From Pseudomonadota bacterium (GTDB lineage Bacteria > Pseudomonadota > Gammaproteobacteria > Burkholderiales > Burkholderiaceae_C), in NCBI GenBank assembly GCA_029779845.1, contig JAKOZT010000129.1, forward strand, positions 1 through 64,000: a stretch of DNA of 64,000 nucleotides, written 5' to 3'. The first letter of the stretch is position 1; the number at the start of each line of letters is the position of its first letter. The notes under the pieces are model-generated. The model was not told the origin of the DNA and did not search any database. It saw only the letters and a list, made by a program, of their open reading frames with translations. The translations under genes and the position numbers were made by a program. Positions 1-7,868 of the stretch are shown here, piece by piece.

Positions 1-141
1 TCGCCCGCTGCGCTCGATCACCCGCGGCGAGCATGAGGACGAAGCGCGCGGGTACGCGCGCGGGCCACGAGCCCTGCGCTGCTCAGCGTCTCATAGGCGC
101 GCAGCGAGCGGCCCGCACGGCCCTTTGCAGAACCAGAGGTG

Positions 142-181
142 GCATGCCACCTGATTGCATGCCACCTGATTGCATGCCACC
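142..181. repeat. 15-bp tandem repeat, 2.7 copies
   Basis: The unit GCATGCCACCTGATT occurs at 142-156 and 157-171, followed by a partial copy GCATGCCACC at 172-181. The copies are identical. The first copy overlaps the palindrome GGTGGCATGCCACC at 138-151, so each unit carries the GCATGC core. The function is unknown. Confidence 0.85.
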
Positions 182-190
182 GTAGGTTCA

Positions 191-305
191 GCGCGGCAGG
201 CGCGGCCCCGTGGGGGTGACTTGGGTGGCGGCGAGAAGCGCAGGCGCCTCGTCCTCATGCGCGTCGCCGGTGTCTGAGCAGCCCACGGGGCCGTGCCTGC
301 CGCGC
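191..305. repeat. 24-bp inverted repeat around a 67-nt centre
   Basis: The arm at 191-214 (starting GCGCGGCAGGC, ending CCCCGTGGG) is the reverse complement of 282-305 with a single mismatch. In RNA this would form a long stem. The centre (215-281) has no reading frame. It could be a terminator-like structure downstream of the kinase operon, a small RNA, or the remnant of a miniature mobile element. The sequence does not decide between these. Confidence 0.6.
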
Positions 306-378
306 CGCTGCGGCGCATCCCCGACAAGAACACGCCCGCCCCGAGCTGCGCTTTGATGCCATTGATCGCAACGTCGTA

Positions 379-1695
379 TCACAGCGTCACGCGGCAGCGC
401 AGCCCGCCGAGCGCGCCGGCGTCCAGCGCCAGCTGCCCGCCGTAGGTGCGCACGATGTCGTCGGCGATCGCCAGCCCCAGGCCGCTGCCGGCCACGCTCT
501 CGTCGAAGCGCCGGCCGCGGTGGCCGGCCTCGCCGATCTGCTCGGCGCTGAGGCCGGGGCCGTCGTCCTCGATCTCCAGCAGCACGCGCCCCTCGCTGCG
601 CCGCGCGGCCAGGCGCACCGTGCTGCGCGCCCACTTGCCGGCGTTGTCGAGCAGGTTGCCGGCCATCTCTTCCAGGTCGGCGGCGTGGCCCTGCCAGCGC
701 AGGCCGGGCTCGATCTCGACGCGCCAATCGAGGCCGCGCGCGGCGTGCAGGTGGCGCACCAGCGCCAGCACGCCGTCGAGCACCTCGCCGACGCCGATCC
801 AGCGCGCCTGGCCCGCGCCGCTGGCGGCGCGCGCGAGGTGGCGCTCGATCAGGCCGTTCATCGCCGCCACCTGGCGCTGCACCGCCTCGCTGGGCACGGC
901 CGGCTGGCGCGCCTGCGCGGCCAGCAGCGCGAGCGGCTTCTTCAGCGCGTGGCCGAGGTCGGCGGCGTGGTGGCGCGAGCGCTCGATGATGCGGGCGTTG
1001 CGCAGCAGCACCTCGTCGATCTCCTGCGCCAGCGGCGCGAGGTCGGGGCCGAAATCCTCGCCGATGCGCTCGGCCTGCCCGCCGCGCACGCGGGCGAGCG
1101 CCGCCTGCAGGCGCCGCACCGGCGCCAGCCCGATGCGCGCCTGCAGCACGCTGAGCAGCGCCAGCGCGGCGCTCAGGGCGAGCGGCACGGCCAGTAGCAC
1201 GCGGTCGATGCGCTCGATCTCGGAATCGGTCTCGCGCGCCGCGCCGTAGACGTGCAGCATGCGCTCGCCCGAGGGCAGCGCCGTGCCCAGCAGCGGCTCG
1301 CCGCGCGGGCCGACGGCGCGCCGCAGCGCCGGCTCGGTGCGCTCGTCGGGCGCGGCGGCGTCGAATTCGAGGCTGCTGTCCCACAGCGAGCGCGAACGCG
1401 GCGCGTCGGCGCCCTCGCCGAGCTGCCAGTACCAACCGGAGAAGATGGTGTCGAACTCGGCGCCGGCGGCGGTGTCGCCGAGCGGCGCGCCGCGCTGCTG
1501 CGCGGCCAGCAGCTCCACCTCGAGCCGGTCGGCGCGCTGCGCCAGGCCTTGCGCGAAGCTGCGCAGCACCACGCCGTGCAGGCTCTCGCGCAGCAGCCAC
1601 GCGGCGCCGGCCGAGACCAGCAGCGCCGACAGCAGCCCCAGCAGGATCAGCCGCGCCGCCAGGCCGGCGCGCTCAAGCGGCCGGATCATCGGCAT
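379..1695 (-). CDS. sensor histidine kinase (PhoQ-like, HAMP/HisKA/HATPase)
   Basis: 438-residue inner-membrane sensor kinase. A transmembrane segment at about residues 13-35 is followed by a periplasmic sensor region of about 130 residues, a second membrane segment near 165-185 and a HAMP-like linker. The H-box reads GHALKKPL (about residue 250), the variant typical of PhoQ-like kinases, rather than HELRTPL. ATP-binding boxes are visible: NLLDNAGKW (N), DDGPGL (G1) and GSGLGLAI (G2). The start overlaps the 3' end of the response-regulator gene by 23 bp, so the two are translated together. A second ATG two codons downstream is an alternative start. The signal sensed is unknown. The PepSY protein in the same operon suggests an envelope cue. 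Confidence 0.93.
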   Translation of the reverse strand: MPMIRPLERAGLAARLILLGLLSALLVSAGAAWLLRESLHGVVLRSFAQGLAQRADRLEVELLAAQQRGAPLGDTAAGAEFDTIFSGWYWQLGEGADAPRSRSLWDSSLEFDAAAPDERTEPALRRAVGPRGEPLLGTALPSGERMLHVYGAARETDSEIERIDRVLLAVPLALSAALALLSVLQARIGLAPVRRLQAALARVRGGQAERIGEDFGPDLAPLAQEIDEVLLRNARIIERSRHHAADLGHALKKPLALLAAQARQPAVPSEAVQRQVAAMNGLIERHLARAASGAGQARWIGVGEVLDGVLALVRHLHAARGLDWRVEIEPGLRWQGHAADLEEMAGNLLDNAGKWARSTVRLAARRSEGRVLLEIEDDGPGLSAEQIGEAGHRGRRFDESVAGSGLGLAIADDIVRTYGGQLALDAGALGGLRCRVTL

Positions 1696-2371
1696 CGCCG
1701 TGGGTGCCGTCGTCGGGCGCCGCCAGGCGCCAGCCGCGGCCGCGTTCGGTGTGGATCAGCGGCGCGCCGAGCTTGCGGCGGATGCGGCCGATCAGCACGT
1801 CGAGCGTGTTCGAATCGGGATCGAGGTCGCGCGCATAGACGTGCTCGGCCAGCTCGCTGCGCGACACCGGCTCGCCCTGGCGGTGCATCAGGTGCGCGAG
1901 GATGCGCTGCTCCTGCGCGGTCAGCGCGAGCGGCCGGCCGTCGAGCGTGAAGCGCTGGCCGGCGGTGTCCAGGCGCAGGCCGCCGACGGCGATCTCCGGC
2001 GCGGCGCGGCCGTAGGCGCGCCGCTGCAGCACGCGCAGGCGCATCACCACCTCGTCGTGCAGGAAGGGTTTGGTCAGGTAGTCGTCGGCGCCGGCTTCGA
2101 AGGCGGCGCGCTTGTCGCCCCAGCGCGTGCGGGCGGTCAGCACCAGCACCGGGTACGCGGCGCCCTGCTCGCGCCAGTGGCGCAGCACGGTCACGCCGTC
2201 GCGCCCGGGCAGGCCGAGATCGAGCACGGCGGCGTCCCAGGTCTCGGTGGCGCCGAGAAACTCGGCCGCGCGGCCGTCGCCGCACAGCTCCACCAGCATG
2301 CCGGCCTCGGCCAGCGCCTGGCGCAGGCTCGCGCCCAGCTCGGCATCGTCCTCGACCACCAGCACGCGCAT
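1673..2371 (-). CDS. OmpR/PhoB-family response regulator
   Basis: 232 residues. The receiver domain (about 1-115) has the acidic pair in VVEDD, the phospho-acceptor Asp in AVLDLGLPG, and Thr/Lys residues in LTAR and YLTKPF. A winged-helix OmpR/PhoB domain follows (about 125-222) with the recognition region NTLDVLIGRIRRKLG. It lies 6 bp downstream of the PepSY gene and overlaps the kinase gene, giving the operon order PepSY-regulator-kinase. Two PhoP-like direct repeats in the divergent promoter at 3130-3166 are its most likely binding sites. That would make it autoregulatory and an activator of the DUF5666 lipoprotein gene (inference). Confidence 0.94.
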   Translation of the reverse strand: MRVLVVEDDAELGASLRQALAEAGMLVELCGDGRAAEFLGATETWDAAVLDLGLPGRDGVTVLRHWREQGAAYPVLVLTARTRWGDKRAAFEAGADDYLTKPFLHDEVVMRLRVLQRRAYGRAAPEIAVGGLRLDTAGQRFTLDGRPLALTAQEQRILAHLMHRQGEPVSRSELAEHVYARDLDPDSNTLDVLIGRIRRKLGAPLIHTERGRGWRLAAPDDGTHGDADDPAA

Positions 2372-2377
2372 GGCTTC

Positions 2378-3103
2378 TCAGGAGCCCTCGCGCAGCACGC
2401 GGCCGGTGGCCGGGTCGATGTCGACCTCGATGCCGCGCCCGTCGGGCAGCTGCAGTTCGATCTCGTAGTAGGGCGCGCCCTTGGCGTCGTGCTTGACCTC
2501 GACCTCGACGGCGCGTCCGCCGTAGCGGCGCTCGATCGCCTCGATCAGCGCCGGCAGCTGCTGCGGCGCGGCCGGCAGCGTCTCGGGGCGGCGGCCCTGC
2601 TCCAGCACCTGGCCGCTGGCGGCGTCGATCAGGAAGCGCTGCTCGCTGCCGTCGGGCCGCGCGATCGTCAGGTCGTACACCGGCGGCTGATGGCGCGGGC
2701 GCTTCAGCTCGGCCTCGCGCACGGTGCCGCTCTGGCGCGCGAGCGCGAGGCGCAGCACCTGGGCCATCGACATCAGGCTGGGCTGCACCAGCGCCTGCCG
2801 GCTCACCTCGGTGCCGGTGGCGGCATCGACGAACAGCTCGACGCGGTGGCCGTCCTTGTGCAGCAGCGTGATCTCGTACCAGAGCTGGCCGTCGGGGCGC
2901 GTCTCCAGCTCGACGTCGAGCACGCGCCCCGGGTGCGTCTTCTGCACGCGCGCGAGGATCTCCGCCAGCGGCTTGAGCTTGCCGGCCTGCACGCCGCGGC
3001 GCACCGCCTCCTGGTCGGCGCCCCACGCGGCCGGCGCCGCCGCGAGCGCGAAACAGGCGGCGCACAACCAGGCGGGCAGCAGGGCGGGCAGGCGGATCGG
3101 CAT
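2378..3103 (-). CDS. exported protein with three PepSY modules
   Basis: 241 residues with an N-terminal signal peptide (hydrophobic stretch to about residue 28, ending AAWGA). The rest is three repeats of about 60 residues, each with the PepSY pattern: a helix, then strands ending in DAATGTEV, DAASGQVL or DPATGRVL. PepSY modules are common beside two-component systems and are thought to act as periplasmic modulators or inhibitors, but no activity is established for this protein. It is the first gene of the operon, and its start lies 27 bp from the nearest PhoP-like box. Confidence 0.88.
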   Translation of the reverse strand: MPIRLPALLPAWLCAACFALAAAPAAWGADQEAVRRGVQAGKLKPLAEILARVQKTHPGRVLDVELETRPDGQLWYEITLLHKDGHRVELFVDAATGTEVSRQALVQPSLMSMAQVLRLALARQSGTVREAELKRPRHQPPVYDLTIARPDGSEQRFLIDAASGQVLEQGRRPETLPAAPQQLPALIEAIERRYGGRAVEVEVKHDAKGAPYYEIELQLPDGRGIEVDIDPATGRVLREGS

Positions 3104-3129
3104 CGTGTCCGGATGTTAGCGGCGGCGCC

Positions 3130-3166
3130 TAAACGGCCGATGAACGAGCGGTTCAGCGCCGGTTTA
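3130..3166. promoter_or_regulatory. paired divergent PhoP-like boxes
   Basis: On the plus strand GGTTCA-N5-GGTTTA lies at 3150-3166, pointing to the DUF5666 gene (start 3231). On the minus strand CGTTCA-N5-CGTTTA lies at 3146-3130, pointing to the PepSY-regulator-kinase operon (start 3103). Hexamer direct repeats with an 11-bp period are the known binding format of PhoP/OmpR-family regulators. Together the two sites form one 37-bp imperfect palindrome. Confidence 0.65.
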
Positions 3167-3230
3167 GGGGCGATTCGAACAATGCCCTGTCACCGGCAGC
3201 GACGACTGCCGCTTTCCAGGAGCACATGCC

Positions 3231-4421
3231 ATGACATTCGACCTTCCCCTGTTGCAACCGCGCGCCCTGCGCATCGCCGCCGCGGCGGCGCTGACCGTTC
3301 ACCTGGCCGCCTGCGGCGGCGGCGGCGGCACGAACGACAACACGGCCACGCCCGCCGGCCAGAGCGTGTACGCCAGCGGCGTGGTGCACGGCGTGGGCAC
3401 GCTCGCCGTCAACGGCGCCAGCTTCGACGACAGCGCCGCCGCGGTGACCGGCGACGACGGCCAGCCGCTGGCGCGCGAGGCGCTGCAGCTCGGCATGGTG
3501 GTCGGCGTGCAGGCGAGCGCCGCCGCCGCCACCGCGCCGGCGCAGGCCAGCGCGGTGGCGGTGCGCAGCGAGATCGAAGGCCCGGTGTCGGCCGTCGACG
3601 CGGCCGCCGGCACGCTGACGGCGCTGGGCCAGCGGGTGACGGTCAACGCCGACACCGTGCTGAGCCTGGGCGCGGGCGGCCTGGCCGCGCTGCGCGTGGG
3701 CGACATCGTCGAGGTCTACGGCTTTCGCGCCGCCGACGGCGGCGTGCTGGCCACGCGCATCGAGCGCGAAGACCGCGACGAGGACGACTACAAGCTGCGC
3801 GGCACCGTCAGCGGCCTGGACACGGCCGCGCGCCGCCTGAGCATCGGCGGGCTGCCGATCTCGTACGCCGGCGCGACGCGCCTGCCCGCGACGCTGGCCG
3901 ACGGCCAGCAGGTGCGCGTGGAGCTGCGCACCGCGCCGGACTCGAACGGCGTGTGGCAGGCCACCGAGATCACCGGCAGCGCCGCCGCGCCGGCCGCGGC
4001 CAACGGGCTGCGCGCCGAGCTCGAAGGGCTGATCACCGCCTTCACCAGCGCGGTGGCGTTCAGCGTCGACGGCGTGACGGTCGACGCCTCGGCCGCGACG
4101 CGCGTGCCGGCCGGCCTGGCGCTGGGCCAGCGCGTCGAGGTGGAAGGCGTGCTCGCCGACGGCGTGCTGCATGCGCGCGAAGTCGAGATCGAGCGCGACC
4201 GCGGCGACGACGAGGGCCTGGAGATCGAGGGCCGCATCGAGGCGATCGACAGGGCGGCGCAGACCTTCGTCGTGCGCGGCCTGAACGTGGCCTGGGGCGC
4301 GGCGCGCTTCGAAGGCGGCGGCGCGGCCGGCCTGGCGGTGGGCGTGCGCGTCGAGGTCGAGGGCCGGCTGGCGGCCGACGGCAGCACGATCACGGCGAGC
4401 CAGGTCGAGTTCGACAACTGA
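3231..4421 (+). CDS. DUF5666-repeat lipoprotein
   Basis: 396 residues. The N-terminal signal ends in a lipobox (HLAAC, about residues 24-28) followed by a glycine tract, so it is probably a lipid-anchored envelope protein. The mature part consists of about five DUF5666-type beta modules of 60-70 residues. Each opens with a pattern such as G.V..VD.A...L...G, for example [28 protein letters not shown] and EGRIEAIDRAAQTF. The function of DUF5666 is unknown. An AGGAG ribosome-binding site lies at 3218-3222. The gene diverges from the two-component operon across PhoP-like boxes, so it is a likely regulon member. Confidence 0.88.
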   Translation: MTFDLPLLQPRALRIAAAAALTVHLAACGGGGGTNDNTATPAGQSVYASGVVHGVGTLAVNGASFDDSAAAVTGDDGQPLAREALQLGMVVGVQASAAAATAPAQASAVAVRSEIEGPVSAVDAAAGTLTALGQRVTVNADTVLSLGAGGLAALRVGDIVEVYGFRAADGGVLATRIEREDRDEDDYKLRGTVSGLDTAARRLSIGGLPISYAGATRLPATLADGQQVRVELRTAPDSNGVWQATEITGSAAAPAAANGLRAELEGLITAFTSAVAFSVDGVTVDASAATRVPAGLALGQRVEVEGVLADGVLHAREVEIERDRGDDEGLEIEGRIEAIDRAAQTFVVRGLNVAWGAARFEGGGAAGLAVGVRVEVEGRLAADGSTITASQVEFDN

Positions 4422-4432
4422 AGGCCTTGGCG

Positions 4433-5395
4433 CTACGGCTTCGCCGCCTTCAGCACCGCCTGCTCGTAGCGTGGATAGAGGTGCGCCACGTTGCGCGTGT
4501 ACTCGGTGCCGAAGGCGGCCCAGCCGCGGAACTCGGCCGGCGCCTCGGCGCGCAGCACCTCGTTCATCTCGGCGCCCTGCTCGGCCAGCGTGCGAAAGCG
4601 CTTGTCCAGCCATTGCAGGTAGCGCTGCGTCTCGGCCACGGCGCTCGCGTCGGCGCGCACCGGGCCGTGGCTGGGCACCAGCGTCTTCAGCGGCAGGCTG
4701 ACCAAGGCCTGCAGGCTCTGCAGCCACGGCCCGATCTGCGCGTGCGGCGTGGTCGGCACGCGCTGCGCGAAGACCAGGCCGCCGGCGAACACCACGCCGC
4801 TCGCCTTGTCGACCAGCACCAGGTCGCTGTCGGTGTGGCCGCGGTACTCGCGCAGCTCCATCTCGCGCCCGCCCAGGCGCAGCGGGCCGAGCGCGGCGGT
4901 GCCGGTGGGCAGCAGCGCCTCGGTGCCGCGCATCCAGTCGCCGCACAGGCGATAGAGGTTGTCCTCGTAGGCCTTGGCTTCGCGCGCCATGCCGGCGCGC
5001 GTGGCGTCGGTGGCCAGGCGCGGCACGTCGGCGAAAGCCTGGTTGCCGAGGAAGTAGTCGGGGTGCAGGTTGAGGTGGATCACCTGCACCACCGGCTCGT
5101 TCGTCGTCTTCGCGATCAGCGCGCGCAGCTGCTCGCCGTAGCGCTTGGACGGGCCGGTGTTGATCACCAGCACGCCCTGGCCGGTGGCGATGAAGCCGGT
5201 GTTGATGATGTTGCAGCCGTTGGCCGGCGAGAAATCGGCGTTGGCGCCCTCCACCACCCACACGCCGGGCGCGAGCGCGCGCGCGGCCAGGCCGTAGTCG
5301 AGCCGGCCCACGTCGACGCGCGGCGTGCCCTGCGCCAGCGGCGCGGCGAAGGCGGCCAGCAGCAGCGCGGCAGGAGCGGCGAAAGCGGCCTTCAT
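4433..5395 (-). CDS. quinoprotein relay system metallohydrolase-fold protein (SoxH-related)
   Basis: 320-residue exported protein with a signal peptide in the first 25 residues and a metallo-beta-lactamase fold. It resembles the quinoprotein relay system zinc metallohydrolase 1 family found beside PQQ alcohol dehydrogenases and SoxYZ-like carriers. Recognisable elements are the NTGPS strand, GHTDSDLV and VPSHGPV, which supply later zinc histidines. The primary metal motif, canonically HxHxDH, reads NLHPDY here (5054-5071), so two canonical ligands are not histidine. Its start overlaps the carrier stop by 1 bp (TGATG), so the two are co-translated. No quinoprotein dehydrogenase is present in this window. 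Confidence 0.85.
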   Translation of the reverse strand: MKAAFAAPAALLLAAFAAPLAQGTPRVDVGRLDYGLAARALAPGVWVVEGANADFSPANGCNIINTGFIATGQGVLVINTGPSKRYGEQLRALIAKTTNEPVVQVIHLNLHPDYFLGNQAFADVPRLATDATRAGMAREAKAYEDNLYRLCGDWMRGTEALLPTGTAALGPLRLGGREMELREYRGHTDSDLVLVDKASGVVFAGGLVFAQRVPTTPHAQIGPWLQSLQALVSLPLKTLVPSHGPVRADASAVAETQRYLQWLDKRFRTLAEQGAEMNEVLRAEAPAEFRGWAAFGTEYTRNVAHLYPRYEQAVLKAAKP

Positions 5396-6177
5396 CACTC
5401 GATGCGCCCGTCGATGCGGTTGCCGTTGTTGTCGGCGCCCACCAGGCGCAGCCCGGCGGCGACGCGGCCGGGGAAGTCGAAGCTGAACACCGGGTTCTCG
5501 CTGATCGGCTCGAAGGTGGACAGGCGCAGCAGCTCGCGGCCCTGCTCGTCGCGCACCGCGAGCCTGTTGACGTAGAACGCGGGGATGCCGCCGACCAGGC
5601 CGGTGTCCATCGGGTGCATCACCATCACGCGCACGCGCGACGCGCTCTCGCTCACCGGGCTGCTCGCGAACACGCGACCGCGTGCATCGCCGAGCGTCTG
5701 CGCCCAGCTGCCGTCCTTGCGCGTGGCGCCCGAGACGGTGCAGCCGCCGCCGGCCGAATCCACCTGCGTGCCGCCGACGTGCCAGACGCCGTCTTTCGTG
5801 CGCGCCGCCGCGCGCACCGGGCTCGCCTGCTCGAGCTTGAAGCGGAAGGACAGGCTCGCCAGCGCAGCCAGCGGCTGGTACTCGAGCACCTTGCGGATCG
5901 GGTTGCGGTCGACGATGACGACCAGCGCCTCGACCTCCGGCAGGCCGAGCGCCGAGACGCTGATCGGCACGTTCATCGGATCCTCGGCGAAGCCGGGGCC
6001 GCGCACCTGCACACGCTCGTCGAAGACGACCCGGGCGCTGCCGAAGAACTCGCGCTTCAGGTCGGGCCATTGCAGCGAGCCGAAGGGGTCTCCGCCGGTG
6101 TCTTGCGCAGGGGCGGCGGCCGCACTCGCGCACAGCAAGGTCAGGACGGCGAAGCGGCGGCGCAGCATGGCCGTCAT
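5395..6177 (-). CDS. quinoprotein dehydrogenase-associated SoxYZ-like carrier
   Basis: 260 residues with a signal peptide (to about residue 24). A SoxY-like N-terminal half is followed by a SoxZ-like C-terminal half (VMVMHPMDTGLV to VGADNNGNRIDG). The family fuses the two subunits of the Sox carrier. In SoxY a cysteine in a GGCGG tail carries the substrate, and here the equivalent is probably the Cys in GGGCTVSG near the middle. These carriers are known from loci with PQQ-dependent alcohol dehydrogenases. The start is taken at MTAM (6177); an ATG three codons in (6168) is equally good. It forms a two-gene operon with the metallohydrolase. Confidence 0.87.
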   Translation of the reverse strand: MTAMLRRRFAVLTLLCASAAAAPAQDTGGDPFGSLQWPDLKREFFGSARVVFDERVQVRGPGFAEDPMNVPISVSALGLPEVEALVVIVDRNPIRKVLEYQPLAALASLSFRFKLEQASPVRAAARTKDGVWHVGGTQVDSAGGGCTVSGATRKDGSWAQTLGDARGRVFASSPVSESASRVRVMVMHPMDTGLVGGIPAFYVNRLAVRDEQGRELLRLSTFEPISENPVFSFDFPGRVAAGLRLVGADNNGNRIDGRIE

Positions 6178-6251
6178 GGTGGCCACGCGCCGCCGCGCGC
6201 TCCAGTCAGGGCGAACCCGCGGCGGTGCGCCAGAACGGATCAAACCTTGAT

Positions 6252-6761
6252 TCAGCGCATCTCCACGCGCCCATGCTCGCCCATGTCCCTGGGCGGCTCG
6301 CCGGTCAGCGCGGCCTTGGCCATCTTGGCGATCTGCGTGATCTTGCTGTCCTTGGCCTGCCAGTAGTCGGCGTGCGTGATGTCGACGCGCACCAGCGCGA
6401 CGTCGGGGTCGTCCGGCCCGCCGGGGAACCAGGCCTCGTTCATCTTCGACCACAGCTCGCGCTTCTTCGCCGCATCGTCGACGAGCGCCGCCGTGCCGGA
6501 CACCGAGACGTAGTCGTCGGCATCGGTGTCGGCGTAGGCGACGTTGACGGCGGCATCGCGCTGCAGATCGGCGAGCGCGTCGCCGCGCCGCGACATGAAG
6601 AACCACAGCCGCGCATCCTCGTCGAGGCGGCTGTTCTGGGTGGTCATCGGCCGCGAGTGGAGGTGGCCGTTCTGGTGGCGCGTGGTGAACATCGCGAAGC
6701 GGATGTCCTTGATCATTTCCCAGAGCTGCGCACGATCGGCGGCGACGGGTTGGTGCGACAT
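6252..6761 (-). CDS. pyridoxamine 5'-phosphate oxidase-fold (general stress protein 26-like) protein
   Basis: 169 residues with a single split-barrel FMN-binding domain of the PPOX type, most similar in layout to general stress protein 26. The early strand MFTTRHQNGHLHSRPM and the later WFFMSRRGDAL and VSVSGTAALVDD are family landmarks. Such proteins bind flavin (or F420 in other lineages) and have been linked to stress survival, but the substrate is undefined. It stands alone, 74 bp from the SoxYZ-like gene and 94 bp from xdhC. Confidence 0.85.
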   Translation of the reverse strand: MSHQPVAADRAQLWEMIKDIRFAMFTTRHQNGHLHSRPMTTQNSRLDEDARLWFFMSRRGDALADLQRDAAVNVAYADTDADDYVSVSGTAALVDDAAKKRELWSKMNEAWFPGGPDDPDVALVRVDITHADYWQAKDSKITQIAKMAKAALTGEPPRDMGEHGRVEMR

Positions 6762-6855
6762 GGCGACTCCTTGGAGGTGGAAGCCACCAGCATCGGCATG
6801 GGGCGCGCGGGCCGCTGTCGGGCGCGCGCGCGGACGGCTGTAGGACTGCGCCGCC

Positions 6856-7857
6856 TCAGCCGCGCGCGCACACCCCGGGCGCGTCCGCCACCGCCGACCC
6901 CTCCTTCTTCTGCACCAGCGCCACGCCGTTCTTCACCGCGACGATCTCGGCGACGATGGACACGGCGATCTCGGCGGGCGACTTGCCGCCGAGGTCGAGC
7001 CCGATGGGCCCGTGCAGGCGGCCGATCTCGGCCGGGCTCAGGTCGAAGAGCGCCAGGCGCTCCTTGCGCTTGGCGGTGTTGCCGCGCGAGCCGAGCGCCC
7101 CGACGTAGAAGGCCGGCGACTTGAGCGCCTCCAGCAGCACCATGTCGTCGAGCTTGGGGTCGTGCGTCACCGCCACCACCGCGCTGTGCGGGTCGAGCTG
7201 CAGTTCGACGACGAGGTCGTCGGGCATCGCCTTGCTGAAGCTGGTGTCCGGAATGTCCCAGCTCAGGTGGTATTCCTCGCGCGGATCGCAGCAGATCACC
7301 TCGAAGTCGAGCGTCAGCGCCATCTGCGCGACGGCGCGCGAGAGCTGGCCGGCGCCGACGATCAGCAGCCGCCAGCGCGGGCCGAACAGCGCGCGCAGGC
7401 GCTTGCCGTCGAACTGGAAGGCCTCGCCGCGCGCGGCGGGCTCGATGGCGACGGCGCCGGTCTCCAGGTCGAGCGTGCGCGCCACCAGCTCGTGGCGCGC
7501 GGTGCGTTCGAGAATGTCATCGACCCAGCCGGTGTCGGCGAGCGGCTCCTGCACCAGGCGCAGGTTGCCGCCGCAGGGCAGGCCGAAGCGCGCGGCCTCC
7601 TCCTTGGTGACGCCGTAGGTGATCAGCGAGGGCCTGGCGACGCGCTCGCCGTGGCGCACGCGGTCGATCAGGTCGTCCTCGACGCAGCCGCCCGACACCG
7701 AGCCGGCCACCAGGCCGTCGTCGCGCATCGCCAGCAGCGCGCCGGGCGGGCGCGGCGCCGAACCCCAGGTCTCGATCACGGTGACGAGCCAGGCCGCGCG
7801 GCCCTGCGCGCGCCAGTCGCGCGCCTGTTGCAGCACCTGGAGATCGAGACTGTCCAT
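6856..7857 (-). CDS. XdhC/CoxI-family molybdenum-cofactor maturation protein
   Basis: 333 residues. The N-terminal XdhC_CoxI domain carries GSVSGGCVED and a Cys in GLPCGG. The C-terminal half is a Rossmann-type domain (LLIVGAGQLSRAVA; VTHDPKLDD; GALGSRGN). XdhC proteins bind molybdenum cofactor, promote its sulfuration and deliver it to xanthine dehydrogenase-family enzymes. It is the last gene of the cox operon, 11 bp after coxG, and so presumably matures the CoxL homologue. The start MDSLDL is preferred because upstream in-frame sequence runs into the coxG gene. Confidence 0.92.
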   Translation of the reverse strand: MDSLDLQVLQQARDWRAQGRAAWLVTVIETWGSAPRPPGALLAMRDDGLVAGSVSGGCVEDDLIDRVRHGERVARPSLITYGVTKEEAARFGLPCGGNLRLVQEPLADTGWVDDILERTARHELVARTLDLETGAVAIEPAARGEAFQFDGKRLRALFGPRWRLLIVGAGQLSRAVAQMALTLDFEVICCDPREEYHLSWDIPDTSFSKAMPDDLVVELQLDPHSAVVAVTHDPKLDDMVLLEALKSPAFYVGALGSRGNTAKRKERLALFDLSPAEIGRLHGPIGLDLGGKSPAEIAVSIVAEIVAVKNGVALVQKKEGSAVADAPGVCARG

Positions 7858-7868
7858 CGTCCGCTCCT

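Larger units (their letters stand above)
1..378. other. gene-free left edge with tandem and inverted repeats
   Basis: No reading frame here has credible coding character. The stretch lies beyond the stop of the histidine kinase gene. It contains a 15-bp tandem repeat (142-181) that begins inside a perfect 14-bp palindrome (138-151), and a 24-bp inverted repeat with one mismatch (191-214 against 282-305). A further inverted similarity links 31-47 to 244-260. This looks like intergenic repeat or structured non-coding sequence. Whether a gene precedes it cannot be seen. Confidence 0.6.

Noticed and set aside
142..181. possible CRISPR array
   Set aside because: The repeats are 15 bp and directly adjacent with no spacers, and no cas genes are nearby.
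1259..5575. a very long plus-strand open frame of over 1,400 codons
   Set aside because: It spans several well-supported genes in both orientations, is dominated by Arg/Ala/Gly composition, and is an artefact of high GC content. The same applies to other long antisense frames, for example opposite pepN and kdp.
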